Assembly (NCBI RefSeq): GCF_949987535.1
Contig: NC_080072.1
Span: 55,558,356 to 55,622,355 of the forward strand
Source of the DNA: Balaenoptera acutorostrata
Taxonomy: Eukaryota > Chordata > Mammalia > Artiodactyla > Balaenopteridae
Length of the DNA: 64,000 nucleotides
Reading direction: 5' to 3'
The notes under the pieces were generated by a model. That model saw nothing but the letters and a program-made list of their open reading frames with translations. It was not told the origin of the DNA and did not search any database. Of this stretch, positions 1 through 12,100 are shown piece by piece (positions within the stretch are counted from its first letter, which is position 1; every line of letters starts with the position of its first letter). A program made the position numbers and the translations under genes.

Positions 1-1200
1 GACACTTTGTATCAAACCTATCGTGCAGCTCAGCTCAAGTCCCATATGGAACTAATAAGCCACACAATAAGTGGCCTTGTGTAGATGAATATGGCTTGGA
101 AGGGTGAGAGAGAGAGAGAGTGTGTGTCTGTGTGTCTGTCTGTACGCGTGTGCGCATGTGTTATCTAAACTGAACTTCTCCTGCCAAAACCTAAATGACA
201 AAATGATTCTTGAGCCCCCAGAGTCTTTACCAGCCTGGAAAAATTGGTTGTTTGAAAAATAAAAATAAAATTGAGCACTTTGATATTAAATTAGGCCTCA
301 GCTCAATAGGAGGATGCTCACTGAGTACAAGAACTCAGCATTTATTTCTCAAAAGTACAATCACACTTTATTTTAAAATATGATTTCCAGAGCTGCAACT
401 GGTCTTAACCTAGTCAGCGGAGCACCATTAATCAAGCTGTATGAACTAGTTAATTTCAATTACAAGAGCTCTAACATCATAGTTGATCTGTCTATATATA
501 GTGATTTGAGATGAAACCAGCATGTGGCTTTGGAAAAATACTGTATTTTTATACAAAAAGGTGGTGTGGGAGAAGAAAACAAAGAAGATAATGAATGGAA
601 TTGACATGGTTATAGTGTCTGTTGAGGGCTGAATGTATTCATTGCTCTGGTTTTCTTTCCTTTTTTTTGTTCCAGTAACCATAAAGCTAGATCTTCCTGG
701 TTATTTTAGTATAGGGATTTTCTTCTGCTAGTAGACAATAGCACTTGTTCATTTTTCTGGAGAAACCACTGAACATTGCTTCTCCCTACTTCCCATCTAA
801 TTTATCATCTATGTGTAGTTTTCACCTACTAGCCTACTGTAGAGTTGCACAGAAATTTAATTGCTCCCATGGAGTTCTAAACCAATCAGAGTAAAGCTGA
901 AATTCAATCTAATTGAAACCAAAATTCCACTTAAAACTGCTTAGACTCTTTGGGTGGTGGTGCAGTAGGAAGTTGTTACAAAAGGTGTTTATTTCAGAGA
1001 CTAATCTGTGGCAGTTAGACAGACCCAAAGCAACATTTTATTTGCCTGCATTTCTTGGCATCTGCCTTCCCCAGTAAGAATTGAGAGCAGAGGGAGCTGC
1101 ATTTAGGGAACTGTGGGATTTATTGGTAGTAGTTGGGAAGGGCAGGTTTTGATGGAATGTTGGAGAAAGATTTCTTAGAGAAAAGAGTACTTTTAGTCTT
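1..1200. other. Non-coding sequence with a short GA/TG simple repeat
   Basis: No exon or recognisable interspersed repeat was found. A (GA)n then (TG)n/(TCTG)n low-complexity tract lies at about 112-160. The short open frames here lack splice signals or protein-like composition. If the gene reads as proposed this is intron, otherwise flank. Confidence 0.5.
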
Positions 1201-1204
1201 TTAA

Positions 1205-1600
1205 CCTATCCTTCACAGCTGCTCCTGGAGTTGTTTTCCCCATTCACTTTCCTGCTTAAAACCCTGTAGTAGATTCTTACTGCTGTCAAGGAAGATAAAT
1301 CCGAATTCTTGAGCTAAGTGCTCTAGGCCCTCAGTAATTTTAATGAATACTCTCTAATCAGGCCTCAGAAGTTTCCATTCTCTATAAAAATCCTGATTGA
1401 ACTCTTACAACAATTTTATGAGACAAATATTGTTGGTCCTGTTTTATAGACAAGGCACAGATTGGTTCTGTACCTTGTTCAAGGTTACATTATATGGTGA
1501 GAACAGACTATGAGTCCAGCCAGTCACTCAGAAGACAGAGAGCTGATTCGCAGTGCCTAGCCTAGTGGACACTAAATAAATATTTGTCGTATGAATAGGA
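1205..1600 (+). repeat. Degenerate L2 fragment followed by a MIR
   Basis: The phrase 'cctgcttaaaaccctgtagt' near 1250 resembles the L2 3' region. From about 1395 a MIR-like 3' half follows: 'tcttacaacaattttatgag', an acid-test 'tttatagacaaggcacag' stretch and a worn copy of 'ttgttcaaggttacat'. It ends in 'actaaataaatatttgt', typical of ancient mammalian SINE/LINE ends. Boundaries are approximate. Confidence 0.45.
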
Positions 1601-2489
1601 TGTGTAGGAACTTAGTAAATGTAGCTCTTTCTCTCCTTTCCCTATCCTTGTTCTTTCTTTCCCCCTTGGCCTCACTCCTCCTTTAACTTCTTGTTTTTAC
1701 TAATACCTTACCAGGGAGCTAACTTGTTAAAGAATTACTTAATAAAAATATAGATTTGTTCCTTTCCTGAAGTATTTACATTTTAATACTGGGTCATCTC
1801 TACCTGACATAGTAGAGCAGTAGACTGAACCCCATTTTACTCCCTCCATTTTTGGACACTTCCCTTAAGGTGTCCAGAAATGTATCTTCTGGAGACTCTT
1901 CCATCAGACCTACCCCTCAGTGAACACATAAAGATTTGACACCCTCTTAGCCAACTTTGACTTCTGACACCATCAGAAGTGAGCAACACCTGAAATGGGG
2001 CTGAGTGGACCGATCTTCCTTCATCACTCACATTGTGAATGTGTGCTACCCTAACCGTATTTTTATATCAAAATCCATAGATGCATGGTTCCTATAACTT
2101 ATAGAGCATTTAAAGTGGACTCGTAGAACTTTGAAAGGCTCTTGGAGATGACCTAGTCCAGGGGGTTTAAACTCCAGATGGGTTTAAACTCCAGATGGGA
2201 ATGCCTCCTTGGCTCTAACTCTACTCCCCAACAACTGCCTACAGTTAGAGCAGTTTCCTATTTGTTTCACACTTGGGGCTTCTACATAACATTTCATGTG
2301 AACGAAGGATTCCAGGGCTACCAAAAAAAGAAGTTTGAAAATTATTTGACTAGCCCAGGTAGGGAAGGGACTTACTCGTAGCCATACAGCAGAGCTGTGT
2401 CTGTCACCCAGGTCTTCTGACCACCCACATCATGAGTCGATCTTTCCACTTCACTGTGTAATTATTTTAAAGATATTGATACGTATATA
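1601..2489. other. Non-coding, no identified element
   Basis: I see no splice-flanked reading frame and no repeat I can name. A short local duplication, 'gtttaaactccagatggg', occurs twice back to back at about 2164-2199. Confidence 0.4.
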
Positions 2490-2824
2490 TGGGGTTTTTT
2501 AAATTTATTTATTTATTTTATTTTTGGCTGTATTGGGTCTGTGTTGCCACGTGCAGGCTTTCTCTAGTTGCAGCAAGCAGGGGCTACTCTTTGTTGTGGT
2601 GCGTAGGCTTCTCACTGCGGTGGCTTCTCTTGTTGCGGAGCACGGGCTCTAGGCATGCGGGCTTCAGTACTTGTGGCTCGCAGGTTCTAGAGCGCAGGCT
2701 TAGTAGTTGTGGTGCACGGGCTTAGTTGCTCCGCGACATGTGGGATCTTCCTGGACTAGGGCTTGAACCCGTGTCCCCTGCACTGGCAGGTGGATTCTTA
2801 ACCACTGCGCCACCAGGAAGGCCC
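2490..2824 (-). mobile_element. CHR-type tRNA-derived SINE, long form
   Basis: Read on the minus strand it begins with a slightly mutated head ('gggccttcctggtggcgcag'), has the pol III B-box-like 'gggttcaagccc', and ends in an A/T-rich (AAAT)n tail, seen here as the T-rich start at 2500-2520. The body has the longer 'actactaagcctgcgctcta' arrangement shared with the copies at 21.06, 28.32 and 49.59 kb. Apparent open frames inside it are SINE translations. Confidence 0.9.
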
Positions 2825-3029
2825 TGTATATGTGTTTATTGCTGCCTCTCTCGAGTGCTTGTAGTCAGAAACTTAGGAAATTAGTAAAAATTAGCTTTTA
2901 AAAAGGTGAACTATGTACTTAAGATTTTTTTCCCCTTTGATTTGAATTCTGTTGTTCTCCTTTTCTGATTCTAATCGTAGTTAGTTACGTGATAAGCCAT
3001 TTTTCAGCACCAGTTTTATGCCCAGCTTA

Positions 3030-3310
3030 GTGATAGATGCTATGATAATGATATAATATATAGAGAGAGTATATATGTAGCATGATGATAATAGGTATAG
3101 TTTATTGAGCACTTACTATGTACCAGATATCATTTTGGGTCCTCTACATACTTTATCGTATTTAAACTTTATAACAGCTCTGCAAGGCAGATAACATCCC
3201 ATTTACAAGAATTGACTTACCCAAAGTCAAACAACTAATAAGTGACAGCACTGGTATTTCAAACCCACATTGTCTGCATCTATGCTCATTCCAGTGTGTC
3301 AAGATGCCTC
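3030..3310 (+). repeat. MIR with adjacent AT-rich tract
   Basis: An AT-rich simple stretch at about 3040-3080 precedes 'tttattgagcacttactatg', then a degenerate 'taccagatatcat', 'aactttataacagctctgca' and 'ccatttacaagaattgactt', which follow the MIR order on the plus strand. It is heavily diverged, as expected for an old mammalian MIR. Confidence 0.6.
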
Positions 3311-3616
3311 TCATTCCCTCCCATACAGCATTACTTTTAACTTACTAATTAATTAATTAACAAATATGTTTTAAGTATCTATTCAGTTAGTTTAGGCTTT
3401 CCAAAGACAGCAAATGGAAAGGTGGTGTAAGAAGGGATTTGGCAGAGGGGTAAAATGCCCCCTATCCTGGAGTAATCAGAGACCTTCCTACAGGAAATGG
3501 AACTGGTGTTGGCTCTCTGAGAATGGACAGAATATGACCAGATGGAGCAGAAGCAAGAAGAACTACAGTCCTGCAGCCTGTGGAACAAAAACCACATTCA
3601 CAGAAAGATAGACAAG

Positions 3617-4520
3617 ATGAAACGAGAGAGGGCTATGTACCAGATGAACGAACAAGATAAAAGCCCAGAAAACAACTAAATGAACTGGAGATAGGCAACC
3701 TTCCAGAAAAAGAATTCAGAATAATGATAGTGAAGATGATCCAGGACCTTGGAAAAAGAATGGAGGCAAAGATCGAGAAGATGCAAGAAATGTTTAACAA
3801 AGATCTAGAATAATTAAAGAACAAACAAACAGAGATGAACAATACAATAACTGAAATGAAAAATACACTAGAGGAATCAATAGCAGAATAACTGAGGCAG
3901 AAGAACGGATAAGTAACCTGGAAGACAGAATGGTGGAATTCACTGCTGTGGAACAGAATAAAGAAAAAAGAATGAAAAGAAATGAAGGCAACCTAAGAGA
4001 CCTCTGGGACAACATTAAACGCAACAACATTCGCATTATAGGGGTCTCAGAAGGAGAAGAGAGAGAGAAAGGACCCGAGAAAATATCTGAAGAGATTATA
4101 GCTGAAAACTTCCCTAACATGGGAAAGGAAGTAGCCACCCAAGTCCAGGAAGCACACAGAGTCCCATACATGATAAACCCAAGGAGAAACACACCGAGAT
4201 ACACAGTAATCAAATTGGCAAAAATTAAAGACAAAGAAAAATTATTGAAAGCAGCAAGGGAAAAACAACAAATAACATACAAGGGAACTCCCATAAGGTT
4301 AACAGCTGATTTCTCAGCAGAAGCTCTACAAGCCAGAAGGGAGTGGCATGATATACTTAAAGTGATGAAAGGGAAGAACCTACAACCAAGATTACTCTAC
4401 CTGGCAAGGATCTCATTCAGATTTGATGGAGAAATCAAAAGCTTTACAGACAAGCAAAAGCTAAGAGAATTCAGCACCACCAAACCAGCTCTACAACAAA
4501 TGCTAAAGGAACTTCTCTAA
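3617..4520 (+). pseudogene. L1 copy A ORF1 (RNA-binding protein), broken
   Basis: ORF1 encodes the L1 RNA-binding chaperone (coiled coil, RRM, C-terminal domain). The start at 3617 is followed by only 20 codons before a TAA at 3677-3679, and further stops occur in the coiled-coil part near 3811. The second half is open from 3930 to 4520 (196 residues) and holds the RRM and C-terminal domain, recognisable by 'RMKRNEGNLRDLWDNIKR', 'IRIIGVSEGE' and the terminal 'LQQMLKELL'. It lies about 58 bases upstream of the ORF2 start, the usual L1 spacing. The first half has decayed beyond use, so no functional product is expected. Confidence 0.88.
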
Positions 4521-4578
4521 GTGGGAAACACAAGAGAAGAAAAGGACCTACAAAAACAAGCCCAGAACAATTAAGAAA

Positions 4579-7500
4579 ATGGTCATAGGAACATACATAT
4601 CGATAATTACCTTAAACGTAAATGGATTAAATACTCCAACCAAAAGACACAGGCTCGCTGAATGGATACAAAAACAAGACCCATAGATATATGCTGTCTA
4701 CAAGAGACCCAATTCAGACCTAGGGACACATACAGACTGAAAGTGAGGGGATGGAAAAAGATATTCCATGCAAATGGAAATCAAAAGAAAGCTGGAGTAG
4801 CAATACTCATATCAGATAAAATAAACTTTAAAAGAAAGAATGTTACAAGAGACAAGGAAGGACTCTACATAATGATCAAGGGGGATCAATCCAAGAAGAA
4901 GATATAACAATTATAAATATATATGCACCCAACATAGGAGCACATAAGGCATAAGGCAACTGCTAACAGCTATAAGAGAGCAGATCGACAGTAAAACAAT
5001 AACAGTGGGGGACTTTAACACCTCACTTACACCAATGGACAGATCATCCAGACAGAAAATTAATAAGGAAACACAAGCTTTAAATGACACAATAGACCAG
5101 ATAGATTTAATTATATTTATAGGACATTCCATCCAAAAACAGCAGAGTACACTTTCTTCTCAAGTGCACAAGGAACATTCTCTAGGATAGATCACATCTT
5201 GGGTCACAGATCAAGCCTCAGTAAATTTAAGAACATTGAAATCATATCAAGCATCTTTTCTGACCACAATGCTATGAAATTAGAAATCAATTACAGGGGA
5301 AATAAATGTAAAAAACACAAACACATGGAGGCTAAACAATACGTTACTAAATAACCAAGAGATCACTGAAGAAATCAAAGAGGAAATCAAAAACTACCTA
5401 GAGACAAATGACAATGAAAACATGACGATCCAAAACCTCTGGGATGCAGCAAAAGCAGTTCTAAGAGGGAAGTTTATAGCTATACAAGCCTACCTCAAGA
5501 AATGAGAAAAATCTCAAATAAACAATCTAACCTTACACCTAAAGGAACTAGAGAAAGAAGAACAAACAAAACCCAAAGTGAGCAGAAGGAAAGAAATCAT
5601 AGAGATCAGAGCAGAAATAAATGAAATAGGAACAAAGAAAACAGTAGCAAAGATCAATAAAACTAAAAGCTGGCTCTTGGAGAAGATAAACAAAATTGAT
5701 AAACCATTAGCCAGACTCATCAAGAAAAAGAGGGAAAGGACTCAAATCAATAAAATTAGAAATGAAAAAGGAGAAGTTACAGCAGACACCGCAGAAATAC
5801 AAAGCATTCTAGGAGACTACTACAAACAACTCTATGCCAATAAAATGGACAACCTGGAAGAAATGGACAAATTCTTAGAAAGGTATAACCTTCCAAGACT
5901 GAACCAGGAAGAAACAGAAAATATGAACAGACCAATCACAAGTAATGAAATTGAAACTGTGATTAAAAATCTTCCAACAAACAAAAGTCCAGGACCAGAT
6001 GGCTTCACAGGTGAATTCTGTCAAACATTGAGAGAAGAGCTAACACCCATCCTTCTCAAACTCTTCCAGAAAATTGCAGAGGAAGGAACACTCCCAAACT
6101 CATTCTATGAGCCCACCATCACCCTGATACCAAAACCAGACAAAGATACTACAAAAAAAGAAACAGACCAATATCACTGATGAATATAGATGCAAAAATC
6201 CTCAACAAAATACTAGCAGACAGAATCCAGCAACACATTAAAAGGATCATACACCGTGATCAAGTGGAATTTATCCCAGGGATGCAAGGATTCTTCAATA
6301 TATGCAAATCAATCAATGTGATACACCATATTAACAGATTGAAGAAGAAGAACCATATGATCATCTCAGTAGATGCAGAAAAAGCTTTTGACAAAATTCA
6401 ACACCCATTTATGATAAAAACTCTTCAGAAAGTGGGCATAGAGGGAATTTACCTCAACACAGTAAAGGCCATATATGACAAACCCACAGCAAACATCATT
6501 CTCAATGGTGAAAAACTGAAAGCATTTCCTCTAAGATCAGGAAGAAGACAAGGATGTCCACTCTCACAACTGTTATTCAACCGTTTTTGGAAGTCCTAGC
6601 CACGGCAATCAGAGAGGAAAAAGTAATAAAAGGAATACAAATTGGAAAAGAAGAAGTAAAACTGTCAGTGTTTGCAGATGACATGATACTATACATAGAG
6701 AATCCTAAAGATGCCACCAGAAAACTACTAGAGCTAATCAATGAATTTGGTAAAGTTGCAGGATACAAAATTAATGCACAGAAATCTCTTGCATTCCTAT
6801 ACACTAATGATGAAATATCTGAAAGAGAAATTAAAGAAACACTCCCATTTACCATTGCAACAAAAAGAGTAAAATACCTAGGAATTAGCCTACCTAGGGA
6901 GACAAAAGACCTGTATGCAGAAAACTATAAGACACTGTTGAAAGAAATTAAAGATGAAACCAACAGATGGAGAGATATACCATGTTCTTGGATTGGAAGA
7001 ATCAATATTGTGAAAAATGACTATACTACCCAAAGCAATCTACAGATTCAATGCAATCCCTGTCAAATTACCAATGGCATTTTTTATGGAACTAGAACAA
7101 AAAATCCTAAAATTTGTAAGGAGACACCAGAAACCCCGAATAGCCAAAGCAGTCTTGAGGGAAAAAAACGGAGCTGGAGGAATCAGACTCCCTGACTTCA
7201 GACTATACTACAAAGATACAGTAATCAAGATAATATGGTACTGGCACAAAAACAGAAATATAGATCAATGGAACAGGATAGAAAGCCCAGAGATAAACCC
7301 ATGCAGCTATGGTCAACTAATCTATGACAAAGGAGACAAGGATATACAATGGAGAAAAGACAGTCTATTCAATAAGTGGTGCTGGGAAAACTGGACAGCT
7401 ACATGTAAAAGAATGAAATTACAACACTCCCTAACACCGCACACAAAAATAATAAACTCAAAATGGATTAGAGACCTAAATGTAAGACCGGACACTATAA

Positions 7501-8063
7501 AACTCATAGAGGAAAACATAGGAAGAACACTCTTTGACATAAATCACAGCAAGATCTTTTTTGATCCACCTCCTAGAGTAATCTAAATAAAAACAAAAAT
7601 AAACAAATGGGACCTAATGAAACTTCAAAGCTTTTGCACAGCAAAGGAAACCATAAACAAGACAAAAAGACAACCCTCAGAATGGGAGAAAATATTTGCA
7701 AACGAATCAATGGACAAAGGATTAATCTCCAAAATATATAAACAGCTCATTCAGCTCAATATTAAAGAAACAAACAACCCAATCCAAAAATGGGCACAAG
7801 ACCTAAATAGACATTTCTCCAAAGAAGACATACAGACGGCCACGAAGCACATGAAAAGATGCTCAACATCACTAATTATTAGAGAAATGCAAATCAAAAC
7901 TACAATGAGATACCACCTCACACCAGTTAGAATGGGCATCATCAGAAAACCTACACACAACAAATGCTGGAGAGGGTGTGGAGAAAAGGGAACCCTCTTG
8001 CACTGTTGGTGGGAATGTAAACTGATACAGCCACTATGGAGAACAATATGGAGGTTCCTTTAA
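4579..8063 (+). pseudogene. L1 copy A ORF2 (endonuclease/reverse transcriptase), broken
   Basis: ORF2 normally supplies the apurinic-type endonuclease and reverse transcriptase for target-primed integration. An in-frame TAG at 4684-4686 stops it at codon 36, and several frameshifts follow. Recognisable pieces in order: endonuclease ('ICCLQETQFRPRDTYRLK', about 4690-4740; 'HANGNQKKAGVAILISDK', about 4769-4822); RT fingers ('[13 protein letters not shown]', about 5980-6018; 'GCPLSQLLF', about 6550-6580); the RT catalytic FADD at 6671-6682; and the C-terminal cysteine-rich end ('[19 protein letters not shown]', about 7965-8020). The breaks are spread along the whole length, consistent with neutral decay after insertion. 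Confidence 0.9.
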
Positions 8064-8639
8064 AAACTAAAAATAGAACTACCATATGACCCAGCAATCC
8101 CACTACTGGGCATATACCCAGAGAAAACCGTAATTCAAAAAGACAAATGCACCCCAATGTTCATTGCAGCACTATTTACAATAGCCAGGTCATGGAAGCA
8201 ACCTAAATGTCCATTGACAGACGAATGGGTAAAGAAGATGTGGTACATATATACAATGGAATATTACTCAGCCATAAAAAGAAACAAAATTGAGTCATTT
8301 GTTGAGACGTGAATGGATCTAGAGACTGTCATACAGAGTGAAGTAAGTCAGAAAGAGAAAAACAAATATTGTATATTAACACATGTATGTGGAACCTAGA
8401 AAAATGGTACAGATGAACCAGGTTGCAGGGCAGAAGTTGAGACACAGATATAGAGAACAAACGTATGGACACCAAGGGGGGGAAACTGCGGTGGGGTGGG
8501 GTGGTGGTGTGCTGAATTGGGAGATTGGGATTGACATGTATACACTGTTGTGTATAAAACGGATGACTAATAAGAACCTGCTGTATAAAAAAATAAATAA
8601 AATAAAATTTGAAAAAAAAGAACATTACCAGATGTAGGA

Positions 8640-9735
8640 TGCCTAGAGGGAGACTGGGAGACAGGAAAGAGAGCTATCTGCCAGAGTGGTGAGCTCTGCA
8701 TAAACCATTGTTAGCCAGTACTGGAAAGCTATTTTTTATATATATGTATATATATAGGGGACTTCATGATAAGCAAATTGAATATACTCATTTATGTCAG
8801 CTCCCTAGTGAAATGCTACTAATAAAGATAAAATGGTTTAAAATTGTAAACACACAAGGATGAAAAGAACAGAAGAGACAATAGCAGGTAATAGAGTTGA
8901 CAACATTTTAGAAAATCACAAGCAAATAAATGAGTGATAAACTGAGCTGGCAGAATGGAAAAAACTAAAACCTAAAGCCTTCAAGAAGCAATGTAGTTCA
9001 AGCCATAGAACTCCAGAAGATCTTAGGATTTGGAGTTATCAGGTACCTCATAGAGTGTAGGATAAGGAATAAGTCTAAGAACAGAAGGATTAGTTGAAAG
9101 TCTATAGAAAGAGAAGTAAGACTCCCAGTTCACTCGCCACTCTGCATAGCCAAGCAACTACCCGAGCACACACCCCAGTGGGAGACTGGAGGTTTACTTT
9201 CTGAAGAAAATCAAACCCAAGAAGCTTTGGACTCTGAACTGCCTGGTATACTGGGGCAAGAAGTAAGACGCCTTACTAAAAACAAGGGGATTCAGTGAAA
9301 GTCCTGCATACCAACACTGAATTCCCCAACCGTTTTTTCCTGCTTAACTCCCAAAATGGAATCCATATTATACCCCTAGGCAGAAGGTTGGAGGATGCTC
9401 TCTGGAAAAAAACAGTCCGAGCAATGAGAGTTGCTGGACTGGCATGTCCCCCACAGAAAGGGCTCACCCACTCATTCTACAGTGAAGTCCCCAGTCAGCA
9501 AGCACTGCCAATACACAGACTATCTGATCAGCTTTTTAAAGTCTCATTCATAAAGAAGAATTGACAACCAAAGATTACTGGACATTAAAGAAAGCCTCTA
9601 TTTTTTTTTGAAGTCTGAAACAAACAGAAAAAGAAAGAAACCCAAAAGTAACAGAAAATGGAGAAGGAGGAGACAAAAAAAAAAAAACAATCATAATGAA
9701 AATAGAAAATAATCGGAACTAGAGGATAAGAGTTT
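8640..9735. other. Non-coding, unclassified
   Basis: Apart from an AT microsatellite-like tract at about 8733-8756 and A-runs near 9675-9690, nothing can be named. The 89-codon open frame at 9295-9564 has no splice sites or family resemblance and is not called. Confidence 0.4.
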
Positions 9736-9739
9736 TATA

Positions 9740-10930
9740 CTGGAAGGACTCACTAGCAAGGTAAACAAAAGCAAAATAAACAAATGGGACTACATCAGAC
9801 TAAAAATATTTTGCACAACAAAGGAAACTATCAACAAAATGAAAAGGCCGCCTACTGAATGGGAGAAGATATTTGCAAGTGATATATCTGATAAGGAGTT
9901 AGTATCCAAAATATACAAAGAACTCAGACAACTCAACATCAAAAAAACAACCAACCGGATTATAAAATGGACAGAGGACCTGAATAGACATTTTCCCAAA
10001 GAAGACACAGAGATGGCCCATAGACACGTGAAAAGATGCTCAACATCACTAACCACCAGGGAAATGCAAATCCAAACCACAATGAGATATCATCTCACAC
10101 CTGTCAGAATGGCTATTATGAAAAAGACAAGAAATAACAAGTGTTTACAAGGATGTGGAGAAAGGGAACCCTTGTGCACTGTTGGTGCAACCACTCTGGA
10201 AAACAGTATGGAGGCTCTTCAAAAAATGAAAAATAGAACTACCACACAATCCAGCAATTCCAAGTCTGGTATTTTTCCAAAGAAAACAAAAACACTAATT
10301 TGAAAAGAGGTATGCACCCCTATGTTCATTGCTGCATTATTCACAATAGCCAAGATATGGAAGCAACCTAAGTGCCCATCAATAGATGAATGGATAAAGA
10401 CGATGTGGGGTATACACACGTGTGCACGTGCACACACACATACACTGGAATATTACTCAGCCATAAAAGAGAACAAAATCTTGCCATTTGCAATAACATG
10501 GATAGACCTAGAGGGTATTATGCTAAGTGAAATAAGTCAGACAGCGAAAGACAAATACTATATGATTTCACTTATATGTGGAATCTAAAAAACAAAACAA
10601 ATGAACAAACATAACAAACAGAAATAGAGTCAGAGCTACAAAGAACAAACAGGTGGTTGCCAGAAGAAGGCCAGTAGGTGGGGGAAGGAGTGAAACAGGT
10701 GAGGGTAATTAAGAGATACAAACTTTCAGTTACAAAACAGATGAGCCACAAGGATGAGATGTACAGTGTGGGGAATACAGTCAATGATAATGTAATATCT
10801 TTGTCTGGTGACAGATGGTAACTAGACTTATTGTGGTGATCATTTTGTAATGTATAGAAATAATCGAATCACTGTGTTTCGCACCAGGAACTAACATAGT
10901 GTTGTAGGTCAGTTATACTTCAAAAACGAA
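9740..10930 (+). mobile_element. Old LINE-1 3' fragment (end of ORF2 plus 3' UTR)
   Basis: The translation at 9839-10200 reads as the L1 ORF2 C-terminus ('[20 protein letters not shown]', '[20 protein letters not shown]'). It is followed by the standard order of L1 3' features: 'tattactcagccataaaa' near 10452, 'atgctaagtgaaataagtca' near 10521, and 'gttgtaggtcagttatactt' at about 10901. It is more diverged from copy A than the 53-61 kb copies, so it belongs to an older subfamily. A purine/pyrimidine tract 'cacgtgtgcacgtgcacaca' lies near 10418. Confidence 0.85.
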
Positions 10931-11325
10931 CTCATAGAAAGAGAGATCAGATTTCTGGTTACTAGAGGTAGGGGTGAGATGGGAGGGTGGGAATTGGGTG
11001 AAGGTAGTCAAAAGGTACAAACTTCCAGTTATAAGATAAGTAAGCACTAGGGATGTAATGTATACCATGATTAATATAATTAACACTGTTGTGTGTTATA
11101 TATGAAAGTTAAGAGAGTAAATTTTAAGAGTTCCCATCACAAGGAAGAAAATTTATTTTTCTTTAATTTTGTGTCTATATGACATGATGGATGTTCTCTA
11201 AACTTATTGTGGTAATCATTTCATGATGTATGTAAAGTCAAATCATTATGCAGTACACCTTTAACTTATACAGAGCCGTATGTCAGTTATATCTCAATAA
11301 AACTGGAAGGGAATAAACAAACAAA
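10931..11325 (+). mobile_element. Second, tandem LINE-1 3' end
   Basis: Immediately after the previous L1 end, another 3' UTR begins ('gatttctggttactagaggt') and ends in 'gtcagttatatctcaataaa' and an A-rich stretch. Two L1 3' ends of similar type in tandem and in the same orientation suggest either two insertions at the same A-rich site or a duplication. Confidence 0.7.
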
Positions 11326-11339
11326 ACAAAACAAGAACA

Positions 11340-12100
11340 AAGGACTCACTAAAGTGAGATCAAAATAGTGAAGAAAAAAAGACCCAAACAAAAGCTTATC
11401 ACTGTGAAATTTCTGAATACTGAGGTTAAAGAATAAAATCCTAAAAGCTTCCAGAGAGAGGAATCAGCTCACACACAAGGGATTAGGAATCAGAATGTTA
11501 TCTGGTTTCTCAGTTGCCACATGCAAAGTTAAATGACAGTGAAACAATACTTCAGAAATTCCAAAGGAAAGATCATTTCAGTCTTGAATTTTATATGCAA
11601 GCAAACTATCATTCAAGTGTAAGAATGGAATAAAGGTATTTTTAAATATTCAAGGTGTTAAAAAAGATACCTCTCATGTGGCCTTTTCCCAGAAAGCTGT
11701 TATAGAATATGCTTCACCAAAATGAGGCAGTAAATCAAGAAAGAAGTGATGAGATCTAGGAAACAAGAGCCTCAGCACAGAAGTACAGTTGGCCCTCTGT
11801 ATCCACCGATGCAAAACCCTGGATGTGGAGGGTTGACTATGTTCATTGTACATTCAACATCATTTTATATGCAGGACTTAAACATCCACAGAGTTTGGTG
11901 TCTGCAGAGGCTCCTGGAGCTGATCCCCTGGGGATACAGGGGGATGACTGTAAACAAAATTTCCAGAATTATGGTGAAAGGAAGTTCTAGGAAGGTAACA
12001 ATGGAACCAGCCTAGAGAACAGCCTGTTCAGACTGGAGCGGAGAAAAGGGTGCTTCAGGAAACAATCTCCAAGGGGGGAAATGGGCTTGATAGATTATAT
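11340..12100 (+). repeat. HAL1-like/old L1 relic split by a MITE
   Basis: Phrases such as 'gcaagcaaactatcattcaa', 'tgcttcaccaaaatgaggca' and, beyond the MITE, 'ttccagaattatggtgaaag' follow the order of an ORF1-bearing HAL1/L1M consensus on the plus strand. The relic continues uninterrupted on both sides of the 165-bp element at 11786-11950. Family assignment is from memory of the consensus and is moderately sure; the 3' limit is unclear. Confidence 0.5.
11786..11950. mobile_element. Tigger-type (Tc1/mariner) non-autonomous DNA transposon
   Basis: The 165-bp element starts 'cagttggccctctgtatcc' and ends 'gggatacagggggatgactg'; the reverse complement of the end matches the start as an imperfect terminal inverted repeat. 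A TA dinucleotide sits on each side (11784-11785 and 11951-11952), the target duplication of Tc1/mariner transposases. It encodes no transposase. Confidence 0.8.

Larger units (their letters stand above)
3531..8636 (+). mobile_element. 5'-truncated LINE-1 (copy A), about 5.1 kb
   Basis: The element runs from just before ORF1 through ORF1, ORF2, the 3' UTR and an A-rich tail ending near 8620. An imperfect target-site duplication flanks it: 'aatatgaccagatgga' at 3531-3546 and 'aacattaccagatgta' at 8621-8636, 13 of 16 positions identical. This fixes the L1 start at about 3547 and shows 5' truncation that removed nearly the whole 5' UTR. Both reading frames carry stops and frameshifts, so the copy is dead. 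The 3' UTR contains a G-rich run near 8477-8510 ('aagggggggaaactgcggtg' type), usual for L1. Confidence 0.92.
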
